A stretch of DNA of 64,000 bases from Acidobacteriaceae bacterium (GCA_035944135.1 DASZBM010000001.1:558001-622000); one strand, 5' to 3'. Positions 6,565 through 16,126 are shown, counted from the stretch's first letter. Numbers and translations are program-made. The notes: generated by a model not told the origin, from the letters alone.

Positions 6565-9039
6565 TTAGTTTCCGTTCGGACCGTACATGGCGCGGATCAC
6601 GTCGTCGTAGCTTTTCATCTGGTAATTTTCAGGCGGGATGCCTCCGGCCAGATAGCGAACGAAGTAGTCCCAGCGCCGGCGCATGATGTACTGCGACTCC
6701 TCGCCATAGCCGTGGTGGGCGTTCGGGACCATGAGCATGTCGAAGCTCTTATTCGCGTTCATCAGCGCCTGCACAACCATTAGCGTGTTCGTTGGCGGGA
6801 CGTTGTCATCCATCGTGCCGTGCACGAGCATCAGATGGCCTTTCAGATTGCCCGCGTAGTTCTGGTTGGCTTGCGCCTCGTAGTTGTCCTCGCCGTTCGG
6901 TCCAATGACCTCAAGGCCGGCGTACTTCTCGTCCCAGTCGTCCTCGTAGTCGCGGTTGTCATGGTTACCGCTTTCGGACCAGCCGACCTTGAAGAAGTCG
7001 GGGTAGTGGAACATCGCTGAAGCCGTGGCGTTGCCCCCGCCGGAGTGACCCCAGATGCCGACGCGGTTGATATCAATCCAGGGATTTTCGGCTGCGAGTT
7101 GCTTGATGCCGGCAACCTGGTCCGGAATGGTGGCCTCGCCCATCTCCGCAGGCGTGTCCGCATGCACGTCGTGGAAGCTCTTGCTGCGGAATGGAGTGCC
7201 CATGCCATCGATGCAGACGACGACGAAGCCGAGATCGGCGAGTGCCTGATCGTCGTTGCTCGCAGGCAAGAAGCTGCGCGAACCGCAGGAGCCGATCTGT
7301 GGTCCGGGATAGACGTAGTCGACGATCGGATACTTCTTCGAGGCGTCGAAATTGGTTGGCTTCCAGAGGAATCCATAGAGCGGCGTCTTGCCGTCACGCG
7401 CGTTCACGGTGATCGGTGTCGGCGGCTTCCAGCCCGCGGCCAATAGCTTCGAGATGTCCTGATGCGCGAGAGTGGCGATGAGCTTCCCGGTATTGTCGCG
7501 AAGGACAGCGGTCTCGGGTGTCTCGCGAGTGGAGTAGACGTCGACGAAGGATGCACCGTCGGGAGAGGGTGTAATCGCGTGATCTGCGTTTTCGGGCGTC
7601 AGCAGTTGCTGGTTTGAGCCGTCGAAGTTCACGCGATAGTAGTGCGTGAAATATGGATCCTGACCCTTCTCTTTACCGGTTGCGAGGAAGTAGAGGACGC
7701 GGTTCTTCTCGTCAACGTTAAGGACTTGCGTAACGGGGCCATCGCCATGCGTGATCTGGTTCTTTAGCTGACCGGTAGTGAGGTCATAGAGATACATCTG
7801 GCCCCAATCGCTGCGCTCCGAGTACCAGAGAAATTCATTGGAGGCGGGCAGGTAGAACCAGTTCACTTTGCCCTGACCGGACTCGTAATAGGTGGGCACG
7901 TGCTCGTGGTAGATGGTCCGGACTTCGCCGGTTTCGGTATTCGCGACACGGAACCACTCGTCTTTGTGATCGCGCGAGGTGGAGACGAACGCGAGCGTTT
8001 TGGTGTCGGGGGAAAACTTCACATCATCCCAGCCGGAGCCGCCGCGACAGCTGACATCGTCGCAGAGTGTGCTGCGGTGTTCGTCGGGCGGCATCTTGAG
8101 GCGAACCATCTTGCCGCTGTCCACGTCGATGATGACGCGCTCAATCTTGGTGATGTCCTTGTCGCCGAGGAGCGGATAGCGCCAGGCCTCGAGCGTCGGG
8201 TGACGGTTGGTGACGGACACGAGGTACATCATGCCGTCCTTGCGTTGATCCTGTTGAAACGTTGCGATTTTTTTGGAGTCGGGCGACCAGATGAGGATCG
8301 GCGCATCGGAATGTGTCCACCCGGCGTTGTCAGTGGCGTAGCCGTAATCCTTCACGCCGTCCGTGGTGAGCTGCCGCTCTTCGCCGGTGGCCTCAACCCG
8401 AACCCAGAGATTGTTGTCGCGAATGAACGCCGCGAGCTTCTTGTCAGGGGACACATCAAATGGAGCGCGGCTGCGGCCGGGGCGCGTAGGCCTGGTAGAC
8501 GTCGCCTGAGGCGGCTTCGGGCGCGCGTTCATCTGCGCGTTCCCGGTTTGCGTGGAACTGACGCCCGCGGGTGGCTGGGCGTTTGGTTTCTGTTCAGGGT
8601 GCTGGACGGGCTGCGGAGGAGCTTCCAAAGTGCAGCTCTCTGCGTTGGCGGTGCAATGAAAATTCTGCGAACGCACGGTCACCGCAAATCCTTTTGCCTC
8701 GGGTGTGTAATCGTCGATGCGCAGATGGGCGGCGTCGATCTCACGCCCGCTCGCTTTGCTCAGAGCAGCTGCGAGCTTTTTCGTGTCGAAGGCGAGATCT
8801 ACCTTGCCTGTGCGCGCGTCGGCGATCCGGAAAGCAACGTTGCCAGCAGACGGGTCACGGAAGAAAACGCGCCCGTCGGTGAGATACTTCACGTCGCTCA
8901 CGGTGTGATCCACCAGCGGGTTCACGTTGTAGCCCATCCAACGCTCGGCCTGCGAATAATCCTGGGCCGTATAGGTTCGCTGTGCGTGGAGGGAAATGGC
9001 TGAAGAGACCAACAGAGCGGCGACGAATTTTCTATTCAT
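6565..9039 (-). CDS. S9-family prolyl oligopeptidase, dipeptidyl peptidase IV-like
   Basis: 824 aa with a signal peptide (MNRKFVAALLVSSAISLHA). Residues ~60-570 form a DPP IV N-terminal beta-propeller, interrupted near residues 140-190 by a low-complexity Pro/Gln/Thr-rich insert. The alpha/beta-hydrolase domain carries the nucleophile in WGHSGGGNA near residue 666, the Asp in GTMDDNVP near 745 and the His in NAHHGYG near 775. The enzyme should remove dipeptides with penultimate proline or alanine from peptides outside the cytoplasm. It is the last gene before a bidirectional terminator; the upstream flippase gene ends 37 bp before its start. Confidence 0.92.
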   Translation of the reverse strand: MNRKFVAALLVSSAISLHAQRTYTAQDYSQAERWMGYNVNPLVDHTVSDVKYLTDGRVFFRDPSAGNVAFRIADARTGKVDLAFDTKKLAAALSKASGREIDAAHLRIDDYTPEAKGFAVTVRSQNFHCTANAESCTLEAPPQPVQHPEQKPNAQPPAGVSSTQTGNAQMNARPKPPQATSTRPTRPGRSRAPFDVSPDKKLAAFIRDNNLWVRVEATGEERQLTTDGVKDYGYATDNAGWTHSDAPILIWSPDSKKIATFQQDQRKDGMMYLVSVTNRHPTLEAWRYPLLGDKDITKIERVIIDVDSGKMVRLKMPPDEHRSTLCDDVSCRGGSGWDDVKFSPDTKTLAFVSTSRDHKDEWFRVANTETGEVRTIYHEHVPTYYESGQGKVNWFYLPASNEFLWYSERSDWGQMYLYDLTTGQLKNQITHGDGPVTQVLNVDEKNRVLYFLATGKEKGQDPYFTHYYRVNFDGSNQQLLTPENADHAITPSPDGASFVDVYSTRETPETAVLRDNTGKLIATLAHQDISKLLAAGWKPPTPITVNARDGKTPLYGFLWKPTNFDASKKYPIVDYVYPGPQIGSCGSRSFLPASNDDQALADLGFVVVCIDGMGTPFRSKSFHDVHADTPAEMGEATIPDQVAGIKQLAAENPWIDINRVGIWGHSGGGNATASAMFHYPDFFKVGWSESGNHDNRDYEDDWDEKYAGLEVIGPNGEDNYEAQANQNYAGNLKGHLMLVHGTMDDNVPPTNTLMVVQALMNANKSFDMLMVPNAHHGYGEESQYIMRRRWDYFVRYLAGGIPPENYQMKSYDDVIRAMYGPNGN

Positions 9040-9075
9040 ATCGTTGGCTGAAATGATACTTGGAATCGCCGTCTG

Positions 9076-10488
9076 TTAGGCATCCGGCTCGGGGTGGGGC
9101 GTCTCGGGCTCCCCCGTGCGGCGCAAACGCGCGAGAAGCGCACGCGGGCGCAACGCATTTGGGACGTGCCAGAGCGAACGGAAAAAGCCTCCCCAGGTGT
9201 CATGCGAGAGCCGAAGACTCGTCGGCAGGACGTAGGTGTCCATGATGATTTCGGAGAGGATCAAAGACCCCGCAGCCCCGAGCAGGCCGTAGAGGCGTGC
9301 CATGAAGTAGGTCACAACGAGCGTGACGCCGGTTGCGGCGATATAGTACGCGGCCAGCTTGCGGTGCTGATTGATGGCTGCGATCAAGGTGGAGCTCGTC
9401 GACCAGAGCGAGTAGAAGAGCACGCTGAGCAGTAGCAGGAAAAGCAGCCGTGGGCTTGGTGGGACCTTGTGCGCCGTCCAATGAGTGAGGAACCATGGTC
9501 CGATGGTCATCATCGCCATGATCAGAGCCACCGCGATTACAAGAGCCACCTGGCAGGCGCGACGATGGAGCGTGCGCACGAGCTCGAAGTTGCGCGCACC
9601 GTAGGAGCTTGAGAGCTCCGGCCAGAATGTGCTGTTGACCATCTGGACCATCTGTAGCGCCACGCGTGAGACAGTTCGTGCGGTGCCGAAGTTGACGACG
9701 TCGTCCGGTCCAAGAGCATACTGCACGGCTAGAAGCGTGCCTTGAAGATTGAGTGCGTTGCCGATGGGAAAGCCCATGAATGCCACTGCTGGTGCTGCGA
9801 GCCGACGGATCTCGGAGAACTTCGCGTGCGACCAGCCGTACCGCAGCCATGGGATATCGCGGCGCGCCATGATGCAGAGAATGACCGTTCCGGCGGCGTT
9901 CGCAACGGCGAACCAGAGTGCGGTCGCGCGTGCTCCGCGCCCCATGATGACGGGCACCAGCATCACGGCGAAGGCAATGAGGGAAAGGCAGCTCTTGATG
10001 AATGTGCCGTAGGGATATCGTCCGACGCAGGTGTATGACGACTGGACAAGCTGCTCAAGCTGGCCGAACAAGGTTGCGCAGCCCAGATAGAAGAAGATCC
10101 ATTTTGCGTCGTCCGGCGTGATGAGGTGCAGCTTCAGCCATTGTCCAATGGGCAGATAGTACAGGGCCGCAGCCAAGGCAATCACTACGATCGAACAGAC
10201 GCCAATGATGAACCACCAACAGCTTTGAAAGACGCGCAGAGCCTCTTCCTGCTCGCCGCGCGCCATCAGCATGGTCATCTCGTTGCCTGCGACCGAGCCA
10301 AAGCCGATGCTGGAGAAGGTGAGGTAACTCGGAATGGCGATGATGATGAGCCACTCGCCATAGAGCGTCTTGTCCCAGAAGTGCAGAAAGACGGGAACCT
10401 GGATGAGCTGGATGATGGTGCCGGCGAGGCGGCTGACCCAGTTCGAGATGAAGCCCAACACCAGCCGCCGGCGAGTTCCGCTGTCCAT
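9076..10488 (-). CDS. Wzx-like polysaccharide flippase / membrane exporter
   Basis: 470 aa from the ATG at 10488, just after the stop of the glycosyltransferase gene at 10493; a longer frame reading into that gene lacks merit. About 12-14 hydrophobic segments are visible throughout, beginning FISNWVSRLAGTIIQLIQVPVFL, which is typical of the polysaccharide-transport (Wzx/RfbX, MOP superfamily) fold. Such proteins flip lipid-linked oligosaccharides across the inner membrane. The neighbouring GT2 glycosyltransferase supports a role in surface glycan assembly, but no polymerase or ligase is in the window. The substrate cannot be inferred. Confidence 0.8.
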   Translation of the reverse strand: MDSGTRRRLVLGFISNWVSRLAGTIIQLIQVPVFLHFWDKTLYGEWLIIIAIPSYLTFSSIGFGSVAGNEMTMLMARGEQEEALRVFQSCWWFIIGVCSIVVIALAAALYYLPIGQWLKLHLITPDDAKWIFFYLGCATLFGQLEQLVQSSYTCVGRYPYGTFIKSCLSLIAFAVMLVPVIMGRGARATALWFAVANAAGTVILCIMARRDIPWLRYGWSHAKFSEIRRLAAPAVAFMGFPIGNALNLQGTLLAVQYALGPDDVVNFGTARTVSRVALQMVQMVNSTFWPELSSSYGARNFELVRTLHRRACQVALVIAVALIMAMMTIGPWFLTHWTAHKVPPSPRLLFLLLLSVLFYSLWSTSSTLIAAINQHRKLAAYYIAATGVTLVVTYFMARLYGLLGAAGSLILSEIIMDTYVLPTSLRLSHDTWGGFFRSLWHVPNALRPRALLARLRRTGEPETPHPEPDA

Positions 10489-10492
10489 GCGC

Positions 10493-11500
10493 TTACCGGT
10501 TCGCCGCGCTGTGGGCGAGGCGGTGAGCGAGCGGGCGAAGGAGTCCGCGTGCGAAGGACAATATGGTGACCCTGGGACGGATCGACTCGCCGCGCGCGAA
10601 ACGGTCAACCAGAGGGACTTGGCCATTGGATTTGGCCCAGGACATCAGGTCCGGCACGAGCAGCGCTCGATCTTCCACCGGAAGTTCGCTGCACGCTGCG
10701 GCGAGATAGCGTCGAAGGTTGGCGCGGCTTGCGTCCGCAATCCACTTGCGATCCTGCAGCTTCAGACGGTCTGCCGCGAGCGGCATGACTTGACTGAAAA
10801 TCCGCAGCTCGTCACGGAGCCACATGGGAGCGCGCGCACGAAAGCGATTGCCCTCGTGCCCGACTCGATAACCACTGACGATCTCCGACGTGCGAATGAA
10901 GTCTCCGAACGGAGTGAGTTGAAGAAACAGAGCCCAATCTGCCAATGATTCGAGATCACGAGGAATCGGGCCGGATGCAATGTAAGCATCGCGCCGGATT
11001 GCGAAAGCCGCAAAGCTGACCTTCGGGCCAAAGCGTTGCGAGAGAAGCGTCGCGGGCGCATGCTGCACTCTCGGGACGCTGAGCAGGTAATCGTGCGAAA
11101 GAACGTTCCCCGAGGCATCAATGTTTTGCCATGGTGCTCGGATCAACGCAGCTTCAGGATGCTGCTCGGCGGCCTGCACGAAACACGCACAGAAGTTTGG
11201 GAGGGCGAGGTCGTCACTGGAAAGGAGAGTTATCCAGTCGCCCGTCTGCGATGAAAGCGTGAAGTTGTACTGTGCAGTGAGATTCGAGCCAGCAGGCGGC
11301 TGGACCACTCGAATGAGGTCCGGATGTTTTGCAGCATATTCCGCGAGGACCGCCGGAGTTTCGTCTGTGCTCTGGTGGTCGGAAACGACGATCTCGTCGG
11401 GCGGCCTGGTCTGCGCGAGCAGCGAATCCAGCGTCTGCCGAAGATAGCCAGCCTGATTGCGAGTCGGAATTCCCACCGAAAATCGGATCGGGCTGGCCAT
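10493..11500 (-). CDS. Family 2 glycosyltransferase
   Basis: 335 aa. The N-terminus FSVGIPTRNQAGYLRQTLDSLL is the classic GT-A nucleotide-sugar-binding start, with DEIVVSDHQSTDET following and the metal-binding DxD equivalent in LLSSDDLALPN near residue 97. No membrane segments appear, so it is cytoplasmic or peripheral. It directly precedes the flippase gene with a 4-bp gap and follows dnaG by 29 bp. The pair likely builds and flips a surface glycan precursor. Donor and acceptor are unknown. Confidence 0.87.
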   Translation of the reverse strand: MASPIRFSVGIPTRNQAGYLRQTLDSLLAQTRPPDEIVVSDHQSTDETPAVLAEYAAKHPDLIRVVQPPAGSNLTAQYNFTLSSQTGDWITLLSSDDLALPNFCACFVQAAEQHPEAALIRAPWQNIDASGNVLSHDYLLSVPRVQHAPATLLSQRFGPKVSFAAFAIRRDAYIASGPIPRDLESLADWALFLQLTPFGDFIRTSEIVSGYRVGHEGNRFRARAPMWLRDELRIFSQVMPLAADRLKLQDRKWIADASRANLRRYLAAACSELPVEDRALLVPDLMSWAKSNGQVPLVDRFARGESIRPRVTILSFARGLLRPLAHRLAHSAANR

Positions 11501-11529
11501 GTGAGGATTTTAGCAACCCATTGGTAAAG

Positions 11530-13320
11530 CTAGGATCGCTGCCTTCGCTCGCGGTCGAGAGCAATCTTCTCCTGCATGAGACGCTGAAGCATCTGCTCGT
11601 CGCCACGACGTTGCGCCTCGCTCATAGCGGCGCGCAGCTCGCGGCCGCGCCGATCCCAATAGCGCTCCTGGAGGGTCTGAAGAGCGCCTCGAACTCGCTC
11701 GGTAAGGCTTTGGCGGTCGTTATCTGATTCAGGAAGCTCAGAGGATGCGTGGAGCGCGGCGGCCAACAGTGCGCGTGAACTTGCGTCCGGCGCGGCATCG
11801 AACGGATTGTCTGGCGGAGGTGCGTTGGTCAGAACCTCGATCACGGGCGCCGTGGAGAGTTCGCTGTACCATCCCGGGTTGGCCGCGAGTGTCTCAGCCG
11901 CAAGCGCCCGCGCTGAATCGGCTTCGGGCAGGATGAGCGCGGAAAGCAGAATGCGCTCGACCTCAGTGACGGCGCGCGGCTGAGCCGCACGAACGCTTTC
12001 CAGACGCTGCTGCGCGGCCTGTTTCAGCTCCTGCATTACGAGTGAGCTCTCGATGCCGAGCTTCTGCGCGGCGTTGGTCGCGAACTCGTTGCGCACGATC
12101 GCGTTCGGAATGCGGCGAATGTGCGGCAGAAGAAAGTTCAGTGCCTTTACCTTCGCTTCAGGTGTTCTCTGCGGAAATTCATTTTGCGCGCGTGTAATCA
12201 GGAAGTCAGAGTAACGAGCAGCGCCACGGACAGCCTCGGCGTATGCCTGAATGCCATGTTCACGCACAAATCCATCGGGATCGAGCCCGCCTTCGAGCGT
12301 GATCACGCGCACCTCGAACCCGTCTTCTACAAGAAGGCCGAGGGTCTTCTCGGCTGCGTTTTGACCAGCCGAATCAGGGTCGAAGTTGAGCCAGACCTTT
12401 TTTGTGAAGCGGGCAAGCATACGCGACTGATGTTCGCCGAAGGCTGTTCCGCTCGTTGCGATGACGTTATCTATTCCCTGCATGAACAACGAGATGCAAT
12501 CCATCTGGCCTTCGACGAGCAAGGCGGCATCTTTCGCTTTGATTCCAGCCTTCGCTTTGTCCAAATTGAAGAGGACCTGGCTCTTCGTATAGAGCGGAGT
12601 CTCAGGTGAGTTCAGATACTTCGGACCGGACTTTTCGTCGGCAGCATCGAGCAATCGGGCGGTAAAGGCAATTGGCTTTCCCTGCTCATTGCAGATCGGG
12701 AATGTGATTCGCTTCCGAAAACGCGCGTACAGCGGTCCAGAGGAGCCGTCGTCACGCTCCTTCGAGCTGAAGAGGCCGCTCGCACGCAGCACCTCTTCGC
12801 TGAAGAATTTCCCGAGGCGGTCACGCATATCGTTGAAACTCTCGGGGGCATACCCGAGGCGGAAGGTCTTGACCGTCTCCGGCGTAATGCCACGCGAGCT
12901 CATGTATTCGCGTGCTCGTGCGGCCTCCGGCGAATGCAGGTTTTGTTGAAAATACTGTGTTGCCGCTTCATGAATTTCGAGAAGCTGTTTGCGCAGGCCT
13001 GCCTCACGTGCGTCATGCGCGGAGGAGAACTCGCGCTGAGGCAGCGGGATTCCCATCTTCGTGGCAACTGAGCGCACTGCCTCGGGAAAGCTGACGTTGT
13101 CCATCTTCATCACGAAGGTGAAGACATCGCCGTGCTCGTGGCAGCCAAAGCAGTAATAGCTTGCGGTCCCGGGATAGAGGTAGAAGGAGCCGGACTTTTC
13201 CTTGTGGAACGGGCATAGGGCGGACCAGTTCGCACCGGACTTCCGCAGCTTGATGTACTCGCCGACGATGCGCACGATGTCTGTCTGCTGCTTGACGGTT
13301 TGTGCGAAGTTGTCGGCCAT
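11530..13320 (-). CDS. dnaG: DNA primase
   Basis: 596 aa, normal length. The CHC2 zinc finger is near residues 37-61 (CPFHKEKSGSFY, then CFGCHEHGD). The TOPRIM domain holds the catalytic Glu in LLVEGQMDC near residue 268 and the Asp pair in NFDPDSAGQ near 310. The C-terminal third is Ala/Arg/Glu-rich and helical, as expected for the helicase-interacting region, though it ends in a basic arginine-rich tail. It makes RNA primers at the replication fork. It is not followed by rpoD as in many bacteria, but by glycan genes on the same strand. Confidence 0.95.
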   Translation of the reverse strand: MADNFAQTVKQQTDIVRIVGEYIKLRKSGANWSALCPFHKEKSGSFYLYPGTASYYCFGCHEHGDVFTFVMKMDNVSFPEAVRSVATKMGIPLPQREFSSAHDAREAGLRKQLLEIHEAATQYFQQNLHSPEAARAREYMSSRGITPETVKTFRLGYAPESFNDMRDRLGKFFSEEVLRASGLFSSKERDDGSSGPLYARFRKRITFPICNEQGKPIAFTARLLDAADEKSGPKYLNSPETPLYTKSQVLFNLDKAKAGIKAKDAALLVEGQMDCISLFMQGIDNVIATSGTAFGEHQSRMLARFTKKVWLNFDPDSAGQNAAEKTLGLLVEDGFEVRVITLEGGLDPDGFVREHGIQAYAEAVRGAARYSDFLITRAQNEFPQRTPEAKVKALNFLLPHIRRIPNAIVRNEFATNAAQKLGIESSLVMQELKQAAQQRLESVRAAQPRAVTEVERILLSALILPEADSARALAAETLAANPGWYSELSTAPVIEVLTNAPPPDNPFDAAPDASSRALLAAALHASSELPESDNDRQSLTERVRGALQTLQERYWDRRGRELRAAMSEAQRRGDEQMLQRLMQEKIALDRERRQRS

Positions 13321-13491
13321 CTATTGCTGTCGTTTCAGTCTATTTGGGTGGTGCGGCGGGGCATTTTGAGGAATTGTGCATACCAGGCAGTTCGGTCGCC
13401 TATCGACATTCCCAATCAAGGTTACAGTTTCGCCATTGCCTATGCCCCAAAAGAGACACGTTATTGATCTGCTTCGTGTGAGCAACATAGG

Positions 13492-13510
13492 CCGGATATC
13501 CGGGTATAAG
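13492..13510 (+). promoter_or_regulatory. Perfect 12-bp palindrome abutting a -10-like hexamer
   Basis: In the 240-bp divergent gap between dnaG and the WxxGxW gene, CCGGATATCCGG (13492-13503) is a perfect palindrome and is followed after one base by TATAAG (13505-13510), a good -10 hexamer about 50 nt before the ATG at 13561. No strong -35 is visible, which fits a regulated promoter. The rest of the gap shows no gene. Confidence 0.35.
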
Positions 13511-13560
13511 GGGAACGTGTAGGCGTGATCGACGCGATTTGATCCGCTCACGGAGACCAA

Positions 13561-14799
13561 ATGAATACACGCAAGATCGTCTCTAAACTGCTGATGGGGG
13601 CCGCACTGGCAATTCCATTTGCAGCCCTGCCCGGAACCAGCGCTCATGCAGCTGTGATTATCTCGGTAAACTTCGCGCCGCCGGCGCTGCCGGTTTACGC
13701 TCAACCGATTTGCCCGGGCCCTGGCTATCTTTGGACGCCCGGCTACTGGGCATACGGTCCTGACGGGTATTACTGGGTGCCAGGTGTGTGGGTCCAGCCG
13801 CCTGCAGTTGGCGTCCTGTGGACGCCGGCATGGTGGGGCTGGGAGGGTGGCGCGTACGTCTACCACGCTGGTTACTGGGGCCCGCATGTAGGCTTCTACG
13901 GCGGCATCAACTACGGCTTCGGCTACACAGGCGTTGGCTTCTTCGGCGGCGAATGGCGCGGAGGCGCGTTCTTCTATAACCGGGCAGTGGCAAACATCGA
14001 TGTCGTCCATGTCACGAACGTTTATGTCCGGAATGTCGCCGTCGAGAATCATTCGACTGTGGCGTTCAACGGCGGCAGGGGTGGCATACAGGTTCGCCCC
14101 ACTTCCTTCGAGATGGCTGCGATGCATGAACAACACTTCCAGCCGACCGGCAACCAGCTGAGCCACGAGAGCTTCGCTGCGCAGAATCGCTCGCAATGGG
14201 CCAGCTTCAACCATGGACGGCCGACGGTATCGGCTGCGGCTTCAGTGAGCGCGTTCCACGATCATCCGAACAATCCCGGGTTGGCAGCACGTCCGAATCA
14301 GCGTGAGGCGAACCAGGACCAGCGCATCGCGAACGGGCTCCGCGACGGGCAGATGACCTCAGGCGAGGCGGCGCGCGCCGAACACACGCAGGCCAATATC
14401 GACCAGCAGGTCCATAACGACCGGATGGCGAATGGCGGCACGCTGACGAACCAGGAGCGCCAGCAGATCAACGGTGAGCAGAATGCGGCGTCGCGTCAGA
14501 TCTATCGCGATAACCACAACGCGAATACCGTCGGCTCGAATGAGGTGAATCAGCGTGAAGCGAACCAGGAGCAGCGGATTGCCAACGGTGAGCGCGACGG
14601 ACAGATGACCTCCGGCGAAGCGGCACGAGCGCAGGGTTCGCAGGCAAACATAGGCCGCCAGGCTCACAATGACCGCACCGCGAATGGTGGAGGGCTCAAC
14701 CAGCAGCAACGGCAACAGATGAATCGCGAACAGAATAAGGCCTCCCGACAGATTCATCAGGAGAACCATAACAATAACCGGGACGGCAAGGGACTCTAA
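13561..14799 (+). CDS. Secreted WxxGxW-repeat protein with two C-terminal tandem repeats
   Basis: 412 aa with a signal peptide (cleavage near GTSAHA). Residues ~55-140 are aromatic and glycine-rich with repeated W-T-P-G-Y-W, Y-W-V-P-G-V-W and Y-H-A-G-Y-W units, the YXWGXW/WxxGxW signature of surface proteins. Residues ~245-400 contain two imperfect ~78-aa repeats, each starting NQREANQ, then QRIANG, DGQMTSGEAARA and ending in a QN-ASRQI helix. Such units are common in acidobacterial secreted proteins and are charged, probably helical. The role is unknown; an envelope or extracellular structural protein is plausible. GGAG lies 6 nt upstream of the ATG, and a strong terminator follows. Confidence 0.8.
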   Translation: MNTRKIVSKLLMGAALAIPFAALPGTSAHAAVIISVNFAPPALPVYAQPICPGPGYLWTPGYWAYGPDGYYWVPGVWVQPPAVGVLWTPAWWGWEGGAYVYHAGYWGPHVGFYGGINYGFGYTGVGFFGGEWRGGAFFYNRAVANIDVVHVTNVYVRNVAVENHSTVAFNGGRGGIQVRPTSFEMAAMHEQHFQPTGNQLSHESFAAQNRSQWASFNHGRPTVSAAASVSAFHDHPNNPGLAARPNQREANQDQRIANGLRDGQMTSGEAARAEHTQANIDQQVHNDRMANGGTLTNQERQQINGEQNAASRQIYRDNHNANTVGSNEVNQREANQEQRIANGERDGQMTSGEAARAQGSQANIGRQAHNDRTANGGGLNQQQRQQMNREQNKASRQIHQENHNNNRDGKGL

Positions 14800-14823
14800 A
14801 CCCTCTCTTCGTCTTAAGACGAG

Positions 14824-14855
14824 CGGCTGACCTTCGGGTCAGCCGTTCTCTTTAT
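14824..14855 (+). terminator. Intrinsic terminator of the WxxGxW gene
   Basis: CGGCTGACC (14824-14832) and GGTCAGCCG (14837-14845) form a perfect 9-bp stem closed by a stable TTCG tetraloop, then TTCTCTTTAT. It lies 25 bp after the stop. Confidence 0.88.
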
Positions 14856-14909
14856 CAGATCGCTCCGCCGCTTGGACGGATGTGCCCATAGACTCACTAG
14901 AATCGAAAC

Positions 14910-15692
14910 ATGGTTTCGACAGTCATGCGGGCACGATTGACGGTTGGCCTCGTAGGGGCTCGCAATCCATCCAATATCGGCGCAGCCGCACGTGCGATGC
15001 GCGACTTCGGCTTCTCCGATCTGCGGTTCGTGAATGAGTATGCGGTCCCGTTCGAGGCCGCTCAGCTTGAGTCAACAAGGTCGGCGGTCGGAGCAGCGGA
15101 AATCATGCGAACCGCGCGCGCTTTTGGTTCTGTATCAGAAGCGATCGCCGACTGCACACTTGTCGTCGGAACAACCGCAATCGGTGGACGCCAGGTAGAA
15201 CGACAAGTGCTTGCGCTTGCCGAGGCGGCGCCTTTGCTTCTGGAGGAGCTGTCGAGCCCGAATGCACGGGTCGCGCTGCTCTTCGGCTCCGAGAAAACTG
15301 GCCTGACGAACGATCAACTCAGCCATTGTCAGGTGCTCATTACGATTCCAATGTTCGCTCCTGCAGAGGCCCGACACCTCTCGATGAACCTGGGGCAGTC
15401 GGTCGCGGTATGCCTTTACGAGCTGGTGCGCGGTGGCTTCGAGAATGCCAGAGAGCTCCCCGCTATTGGTGAAGCGCGTGTGACGGCAGATACCCGCGAG
15501 CGGCTCACCCATCTGCTCATCGAAGCCATGGACCAGACCGGCTATTCGCGGCGGTTTCCGGCCAACGCACGAGAGCACGTGGTACGGCAGCTTGCGATGC
15601 ATTTAGGCAAAACGCAGGACGAAGCTGCCACATGGATGGGCTTTTTACGGCAAATCCTCCGCAGCGAAAAGAAAGACGCTCCGGGCATCTAG
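14910..15692 (+). CDS. SpoU/TrmJ-like RNA 2'-O-methyltransferase
   Basis: 260 aa. SPOUT-fold motifs appear in order: motif 1 NPSNIGAAARAM (residues ~19-30), motif 2 ALLFGSEKTGL (~123-133) and motif 3 LSMNLGQSVAV (~154-164), forming the trefoil-knot AdoMet site. The order and the ~90-residue helical C-terminal extension match TrmJ, which methylates ribose 32 of tRNAs, rather than TrmH or RlmB. The start at 14910 has no clear Shine-Dalgarno; an ATG at 14925 is an alternative. The gene is transcribed toward the cox operon and its end overlaps that operon's terminator. Confidence 0.85.
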   Translation: MVSTVMRARLTVGLVGARNPSNIGAAARAMRDFGFSDLRFVNEYAVPFEAAQLESTRSAVGAAEIMRTARAFGSVSEAIADCTLVVGTTAIGGRQVERQVLALAEAAPLLLEELSSPNARVALLFGSEKTGLTNDQLSHCQVLITIPMFAPAEARHLSMNLGQSVAVCLYELVRGGFENARELPAIGEARVTADTRERLTHLLIEAMDQTGYSRRFPANAREHVVRQLAMHLGKTQDEAATWMGFLRQILRSEKKDAPGI

Positions 15693-15703
15693 CCTGCGGA
15701 GCG
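15665..15703 (-). terminator. Intrinsic terminator of the act-cox operon
   Basis: Read on the minus strand, CGCTCCG and CGGAGCG (plus-strand 15697-15703 and 15677-15683) form a perfect 7-bp stem with a 13-nt loop, followed by TCTTTCTTTT. It lies 34 bp after the coxD stop and inside the 3' end of the converging methyltransferase gene. Confidence 0.55.
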
Positions 15704-15736
15704 CGTTTCAGATTCCAGCTACGTGCAGTTTCCCGA

Positions 15737-16096
15737 TTACCAGAGGCCCCAGGAACGGCTCATGTAATCGCTGAGCGTCATGACGATCAGAGCAAGGAAT
15801 ATGAAGAAACCAGAGGCGATCGTTATCTTGATCAGCCGCGACTGGTACTTTACGTGCATGAAGAACAGGATCACGATGGTTGCCTTAAGGCATGCGATGA
15901 ACAGCGCAATCACCGGATTCGCCCAGCTCAGATCGATGAACGCCGCGATTACGGTGATTGCGGTAAAGAGAAGCAATGTCCCGAACACCAGCGCATACAC
16001 GCCCGGAGTGACGATATGGTGCGACCCATGTTCCGGGTTGGTGACGTTTGTCGGATCTTGAGCTTCGGCGTCGTGGTGGTGAGCGGTCTCAGCCAT
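15737..16096 (-). CDS. Cytochrome c oxidase subunit IV (caa3-type small subunit)
   Basis: 119 aa. A His-rich N-terminus is followed by three hydrophobic segments: GVYALVFGTLLLFTAITVIAA, IALFIACLKATIVILFFMH and IASGFFIFLALIVMTL. The LKAxIVxxFFMHVK stretch is typical of prokaryotic cytochrome oxidase subunit IV. It is the last gene of the respiratory operon, 30 bp after coxC, and precedes an intrinsic terminator. Subunit IV is thought to stabilise the oxidase and has no cofactor. Confidence 0.88.
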   Translation of the reverse strand: MAETAHHHDAEAQDPTNVTNPEHGSHHIVTPGVYALVFGTLLLFTAITVIAAFIDLSWANPVIALFIACLKATIVILFFMHVKYQSRLIKITIASGFFIFLALIVMTLSDYMSRSWGLW

Positions 16097-16126
16097 CGAA
16101 CCTTCCTTCGATCTAGGTGGAGCGGC

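Noticed and set aside
13321-14214. 297-codon minus-strand frame between dnaG and the WxxGxW gene
   Set aside because: Mostly antisense to the WxxGxW coding region, which has a signal peptide, Shine-Dalgarno and terminator.
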